This document shows positions 58,870-64,000 of a stretch of 64,000 bases of DNA, piece by piece. The translations under genes and the position numbers were made by a program. Each line of letters opens with the position of its first letter. Positions within the stretch are counted from its first letter, which is position 1. This DNA comes from Saturnia japonica (Eukaryota; Arthropoda; Insecta; Lepidoptera; Saturniidae): contig CM065311.1 of NCBI GenBank assembly GCA_033032175.1, forward strand, positions 2,349,190-2,413,189, written 5' to 3'. The notes beneath the pieces were generated by a model. The model did no database searches and was not told the origin of the DNA. It saw only the letters and a list, made by a program, of their open reading frames with translations.

Positions 58870-59890
58870 AATCTGGAAACTCCGAATAATAATCAGATAA
58901 AAAAGCAAGCTTAACCCTTTAGACGCATACGACTGTTGGTTTGCTTCTATATCTGTATTAGCGACGCCTCTATCGGTAACGTCAAAGAATTAGAATTAAA
59001 TTTTTATGAACATGCTTAGCGCTATGAATATGTCCAAATTTGAATTTTTATTTCAATTCTCAAGACCGATTATTATTGTAATATTTATGGAACATTTTTA
59101 TATCAAGTTCACTTTGTATTTGGTTGAATCAACTAATGATATAACCAGACTTAGGAGAGGATGGGTTACTTTTACTTTTACCAAAAGATTTATCAATGGG
59201 CACCGTCGAGCCCGTGCTAGTGAAGGCAAATAGAATGGAAACTACTTACGGTGAAAAAAAAAACCATTTAGATATGTGTTTTCTGACACAATTTTTAAAG
59301 GCAACTTAACATAGGCATTTTAAAACGACATAAATAACGAGATTTTTTTTGTAAAGGTTTTTGTCTTATTTCTATTTCGTTACTACACATGACAAACTAT
59401 AATTATATTATGGCGTCTTGTTCGGTGATAAGAATTAATCGCAAGTGACAAGTAAAACTTAATTTGTAATTAAAGACACAGGTTAATGTTGGCTTCGGAT
59501 AGGAATATTTTGTATGGAACGGATATTACGTATCCTGAGATTAAAATTTAAAGGATTAAAAGATTAATGCAATAATTGTGATACAACTTTGTGTACGGCT
59601 ATTATCAATTAGTACATTATTTATAATAGAGAGTACAAGTGAAACGCAAGTGCTTCCAACAAATGAATGTATTTAATATTATTTAGCAGCAGTTCGTATG
59701 TTTTCAGATTAATATAGTACAGAAACCTAGGAAGGATTTACACATAGCACCTAACAAAAAAAAATTCTGTAGGAGCTAAGCAGTAATAAAAAATACAAAT
59801 ATTATTAAAATTAATAAAAGTTCACTTTAAGGTTAGCATGTAAGGGGTGTCAAATTACTGAGAAATTACTATCAAATGACTATAGTGAGG
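58870..59890. other. Upstream flank of T6, nothing recognised
   Basis: AT-rich. A 75-codon plus ORF at 59006-59233 lacks motifs. Confidence 0.35.
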
Positions 59891-59894
59891 TTGT

Positions 59895-60215
59895 AGGTTT
59901 GTTTTATCAGACTGGATCGCGACCACCATGCATGTGGTGAAGAGTCCTTCATAGTGACTCGCTTTTGCGTGTCGCGTTTCGGGATCAGTCTGTGCATAAC
60001 CAGTTAAATATATACAGGTCGGCATTACAGCAGCGAACGTCGATGGATTACGATCTCTCAGTGGCCGCCATTGTGTTTGGATTGTAGTTTGCTTGCCTTC
60101 AGAGTCATTATACTGTCAGTATGCCGTGCTAATATAAAAAAATCCAGACAAGTAACGTAGTCTCATGAAACATTGAAATCATTTTCACATGGACGAAGTC
60201 GCGGATATCATCTAG
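59895..60215 (+). repeat. Low-copy dispersed repeat with Helitron-like 3' edge
   Basis: Contains GACCACCATGCATGTGG, CGTGTCGCGTTTCGGGATCA and CAGCAGCGAACGTCGATGGA, with partial matches near 15140-15215, 37410-37460, 40680 and 44770-44915. It runs into GACGAAGTCGCGGATATCAT near 60195. Confidence 0.35.
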
Positions 60216-60219
60216 TATA

Positions 60220-61220
60220 CATTACTAGTGTTAGCGTTCTAAGATATGGTTTCTTTATATTTAAATGCACTATAATTTACATTAAAAAATTTCATTAATA
60301 ATAAAAAGTATAATAAGTAGTAGTTATAGTATTTGATTATAAGAGAAAAAAGTATTAATGTTACAATATGTCACTGTGCATTTTAGGGTCAATAAATAAG
60401 AAATATTCCTTTAAAGTAATGACGGTGTAATATAGATGGGAAAGTACATAAAACTATACTTAGATTATGATTTTGATAAAGTAAATGAACAAGCAATATC
60501 ATGGAATTAAAAATTTAGTCGGAGCATTCAAGTATTAACAGATGAGTGCACAAGAGAAAGAGACATAAGTTAGGTAACTGTTACTGTTACAGCTCCCGAT
60601 AATTATAATAAATGCGATTTTTTTTAAATTTAGAACCGATTTTTTAATCGCTGGATTACTATAATTGAGGTATAACTTTGACGTTTTGAAAAATAATGTA
60701 TGAAAAATATGACAAATTTCAAATATTGTTCCTCAAATTAAGTTGCCTGTGGATTGAAAAATCGGCCCTTAAACCAGTATTGACCACATATTAATGTTAT
60801 TAGAAATTCTAACATGTCTTCAATACGTAGTATAAAGTAAAAAATCGCTTCCCGCTGTCTGTCCCTCTGTACGCTTAGATCTTTTAAACCACGCAACGAA
60901 TTTTAATGCGGTGTTCACTATAATTTATAGTAATAATTCAATGATTTGTAGTCGAGCCGTTAAAAAATGATTTTCGGCCGCTTACATAACTTACGCTGGC
61001 TAAATCTTATGGAATAAATCAAAATAATGTATTACAGAATTGTAGTTCTTCAAAAAGCCCACAGAAAAGTCAGCGACGGTCCTATCTCCTAAAGTTGGTT
61101 GACTCACATTTTAACCATTTTATTTTCAAGATAATAATTAAAAATATTATGTTGTTCCCATAGCTATTATCTCCAATTCAGTATTAATTTTTATCCAGAT
61201 AAATTTGTTAGTTAACTTGG
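60220..61220. other. Intergenic AT-rich stretch with one repeat block
   Basis: About 60840-61030 (TCCCGCTGTCTGTCCCTCTG and following) resembles a widespread lepidopteran repeat. No gene seen. Confidence 0.35.
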
Positions 61221-61224
61221 GCAT

Positions 61225-61395
61225 TTTTAGGTCCCATGTAATAAAGGGCGAGCCTATTGCCATTAATCGGGCACAAAGCCAAATTCCAAGCTGCTACCTA
61301 CTGAGAATTTCATAGAAAACCCCAATAACACTTTGCTCGAACTGGGAATCGAACTCAGGACCTCGAGCATAGCAGTCAGTCTTTATGTCTTTTAG
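61225..61395 (-). repeat. SINE family A, copy 6 (3' truncated)
   Basis: Minus orientation. The head and body are present, very similar to 11441-11665 including the flank downstream of the head (CAGTC..TTATGTCTTTTA), so the two loci may share a longer duplicated segment. Confidence 0.65.
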
Positions 61396-62090
61396 AGATA
61401 ATATCAATATGATGTTAAATTGTGACATCGTTTAACATTTAAAATGATTTTAGTAGTATTATCATAGCTTATACGGGTCAAATACCGTAGGGTGGAATTG
61501 AGGTAAGGTGTGGTTTTTAATTAGTTGCTGTTTTTCATTCACGTAATATACCAAGAGGACGAAGTCGCGAGCACAGCTTGTTATTGTATTAAAAAACCTT
61601 GCAATCCACATTATTATTGAATAATTAATTATACACAGATAGAAAATACATCTTTTTTTAATACCTGAATACGGTAAAATTATAATAACTGAATTACACA
61701 TATTTGTAATTATGAATTAAAATCCTCCTTTCAAAAATTCAGTTGCGTGTACCTACAAATACAGCGGTGGTCGTATAATTAGAAACACTACCAACGGTCC
61801 TTGACATTATGTAAGATACTTCACCGCAATCGTATTTACTTTGAAATTAAACAATAAATAGAACAACGATTTATCATTTATTAGAAAAACAATATAAATC
61901 CCATTACACAAGTGTAGTTTCAATATTACATTACGGACAAACATTTAAATCAGTTTTAAGTTATGAACAATAATGGTCAACTAATTAGAAACAACAACAA
62001 AAAAGGATAAAACAATATTTTTTTAAGTATTAGTAATTAGTTTTGTGATTTACCAAATAGCTACTATCCACAGCCTACCAATAGTTATAA

Positions 62091-62540
62091 TTAATATTTA
62101 GTGGCATATATCTTATTTTCAATAACAGCACCGCAACGACGTGGCATTGATTCAATCAATTTCATACATTTTTCTAGGGGGATTGAATTCCATGCTTCAA
62201 CAAATGCTTCATATAGTTCGTTTTGACTGGTGTTACGTTTGTTTAAAACTTTCTTTTTAACAATATACCAGAGATTTTCTATCAGGTTTAAATCCGGACT
62301 ATTTTCTGGCCAGTCTAAAACGGATATACGCTGTTCGCTAAGGAAACATTTGACGCTATTGGCCGTGTGTTTAGGGTCATTGTCATGCTGAAAGATCCAG
62401 GTTACGGGCAACTGATCGTCCGAGTAGGGAATCATTGTGTGCTCTGAAATATTATTTGTATAGCCATTGATACATTGTACCTTCAATCTTCCGACTACAC
62501 ATTCGGAAAAACACCCACTAAATTTTATTGTTACCGGCAC
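62091..62540 (-). pseudogene. Tc1-like transposase, C-terminal catalytic half
   Basis: 149 codons open. The second Asp is in FQHDNDPKHTA and the Glu in SPDLNLIENLW, with 34 residues between them, which gives the DD34E spacing typical of Tc1. The C-terminus has SMPRRCGAVIENK. It has been separated by a frameshift from the upstream half at 62518-62781. Such enzymes cut and paste their own element at TA sites. Confidence 0.85.
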
Positions 62541-62781
62541 CGTGCTTGACTATACGCCTTGTGTATTTATGATAAAAAGCATTGTTTATAGGACGTCTAA
62601 CATAGAGCTTTCCATCGGAATTTACCATATTTATTTTTGTTTCATCTGTAAATAACACTTTTTTCCATTCTCGTACCGTCCAATTAACATATTTTTTAGC
62701 GAATAATAATCGCTTCTCTCGGTGTTGCTTGGTAAGAAGCGGTACCTTTCGAGAGATTCTTCCAAACAATTTAGCTTCCAC
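62518..62781 (-). pseudogene. Tc1-like transposase, N-terminal and first catalytic Asp
   Basis: 87 codons open. It contains KQHREKRLLFAKKYVNW and VLFTDETKINM, where the Asp of FTDET is the first catalytic residue. It ends after VKHGAG, where the frame is lost; the next block continues in the overlapping frame at 62540. Further upstream a stop interrupts the DNA-binding part near 62875. Confidence 0.8.
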
Positions 62782-63009
62782 TAGTCTTCGGCGTATCAGT
62801 CTCGACGAGATGTTTCTCGGGACATCAGGCGAAAAATCTTCATTTTTAATCTGGTTGGAGCATTTACTTCAGTCTTTTTTAGTAACACGAGCGATTAGCG
62901 TATCTTCTCTGGGAGATGTTTTTCTTGGCCGAGCCTTTCTAAGAACATTTTCAACAGTTCCATGTGTTTTATAATGATTTATTGCATTAAAAACTTTCTT
63001 AACAGAACA

Positions 63010-63584
63010 ATTTAAGTATAATTTAAACTTATATCTGATAAGCATATTGATAATGTTGTCAAAAAAGCTTCTAAAGCATTAGGGTTTGTATTTCGATTAT
63101 CCAATGAATTTAAATGTGTTAAAACTTTCAAAATTCTTTATTGTTCTTTTGTTCGAACCCATCTTAAATATGCATCTCAAGTCTGGAACCCCAATTATAA
63201 TATATATATATATATATCACACGCATTGAGAAAATACAAAAGCGGTTTCTTCGTTTCCTACAGTTTAAATCTGAAATAATTGTACCAGATTACACATCGC
63301 GCTGTAAAAAAATTTATATGCTCCCGCTGTATACACGAAGAGAAATAGCTGATGTATCATATCTTTTGTGTATACTCAATGGCCTAATTGACTGTTCGGA
63401 GATACTGAGCAAAATTAACTTACGTGTACCGGCAGCATCTTTTAGAAACCCTAACATACTTTATAGTCCTATTGTTAGAACTACCTACAGACAAAATTCC
63501 TATTTCATTCGAGTAAGCAGCAGTATGAATAAATTGGTTAGTGATTTAGACGTTGATATATTTGATACAACTGTGCTGAGTTGA
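63010..63584 (+). pseudogene. Non-LTR reverse transcriptase C-terminal fragment
   Basis: Plus-strand translation reads KKASKALGFVFRLSNEF, then KILYCSFVRTHLKYASQVWN, an inserted (TA)n run, then RKYKKRFLRFL and LPLYTRREIADVSYLLCILN and an ordinary end at 63582-63584. This is the post-polymerase region of a Jockey/CR1-type non-LTR element (A-x-K-x-LGF; FVRxHLEYxSxVW). The polymerase core is absent. It abuts the broken end of the Tc1-like copy. Confidence 0.75.
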
Positions 63585-64000
63585 AAGCTCTTTTGAATTC
63601 TTATTTCTTTTGTTAATATTTTTGTGTTCTTCTGCCTACTTTATTTTTTATTTATATAAGTACATAATTATATGTGGGAACTTGTAAATGGCCTTCATTA
63701 ATTTATACATGTAACTTAAATAAGTACTTAGCTGTAAGTTTTCTTAAAATATTAAAATTAAAATAATAATAATTTTATTTTGTGTTTCACTTCATGACTG
63801 ACTCTATTCCTTTTTTGGTAGTATTTAAATTTTCTATTCGTGAAAAGTTTCAATTGGCCTTCTATTTCGATTATTTTTACTACTATTTCTATTAGCTATA
63901 AGTTTTTCTAACAATGTATAATATATACACATACTATGTGTGTGTATTTAAAAAATAACAGTTCAATAAGTTTCAGATACAATAAATTATTACAATTATT
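63585..64000. other. AT-rich window end, nothing recognised
   Basis: Probably the 3' UTR and flank of the preceding non-LTR fragment (ATTAAAATTAAAATAATAATAA near 63751). No gene seen. Confidence 0.35.

Larger units (their letters stand above)
61762..63005 (-). mobile_element. Tc1-like DNA transposon, copy 2 (one end lost)
   Basis: The left end CAGCGGTGGTCGTATAATT at 61762 matches copy 1 at 10132. The minus-strand transposase is much fuller here: 62800-63000 (ARPRKTSPREDTL region), 62518-62781 and 62091-62540. Near 63005 the similarity to copy 1 ends and a non-LTR fragment begins, so the right end is missing. Confidence 0.8.

Overview
The window is AT-rich animal nuclear DNA, almost certainly from a moth or butterfly. 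Three things point there: a tandem cluster of secreted trypsins with no lysine residues (a known trait of caterpillar midgut proteases), a cecropia-type mariner with the lepidopteran terminal repeat, and dense short interspersed repeats of lepidopteran type. No bacterial operon, CRISPR array, rRNA gene or convincing true tRNA gene was seen.

The host genes are one family. Six trypsin-type serine protease genes all lie on the minus strand: T1 (1295-3129), T2 (12527-13889), T3 (17264-18627), T4 (30883-41165), T5 (45731-46870) and T6 (56026-58782). Every one has four coding exons with introns in phases 1, 2 and 0. Five are intact, with a signal peptide, a short activation peptide ending in Arg, an IVGG start, the His/Asp/Ser triad, and the Asp that gives trypsin specificity. 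T2 and T3 are a recent direct duplication of about 2.07 kb that encodes identical proteins. T6 has a one-base insertion in its last exon and is a pseudogene as assembled. A badly decayed seventh last exon lies between T2 and T3 (15249-15640). T5 and T6 also share homologous 3' flanks (43320-44010 and 55205-55875), so the cluster grew by stepwise segmental duplication.

The space between genes is mostly mobile DNA. The most intact item is a full-length Jockey-type non-LTR retrotransposon (20279-25688, minus) with uninterrupted ORF1 and ORF2, a poly(A) tail and an 11-bp target-site duplication. A 5'-truncated sibling with an 81-base poly(A) sits in intron 3 of T4. Other elements are a cecropia mariner with both ends (49923-51173), two further mariner relics and one mariner fragment, two damaged copies of one Tc1-like element, an R1-clade retrotransposon relic (35690-37380), several other non-LTR fragments, two foldback MITEs, a 123-bp tandem repeat, at least two tRNA-derived SINE families, and several families of Helitron-like or uncharacterised repeats.

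The genes probably work as parallel copies of one digestive enzyme secreted into the gut lumen. I found no sign of a novel multi-gene system. The most informative signals are the silent-only divergence of T2 and T3, the lysine-free composition of all copies, the decayed exon, the T6 frameshift, and the recent activity of the Jockey family.
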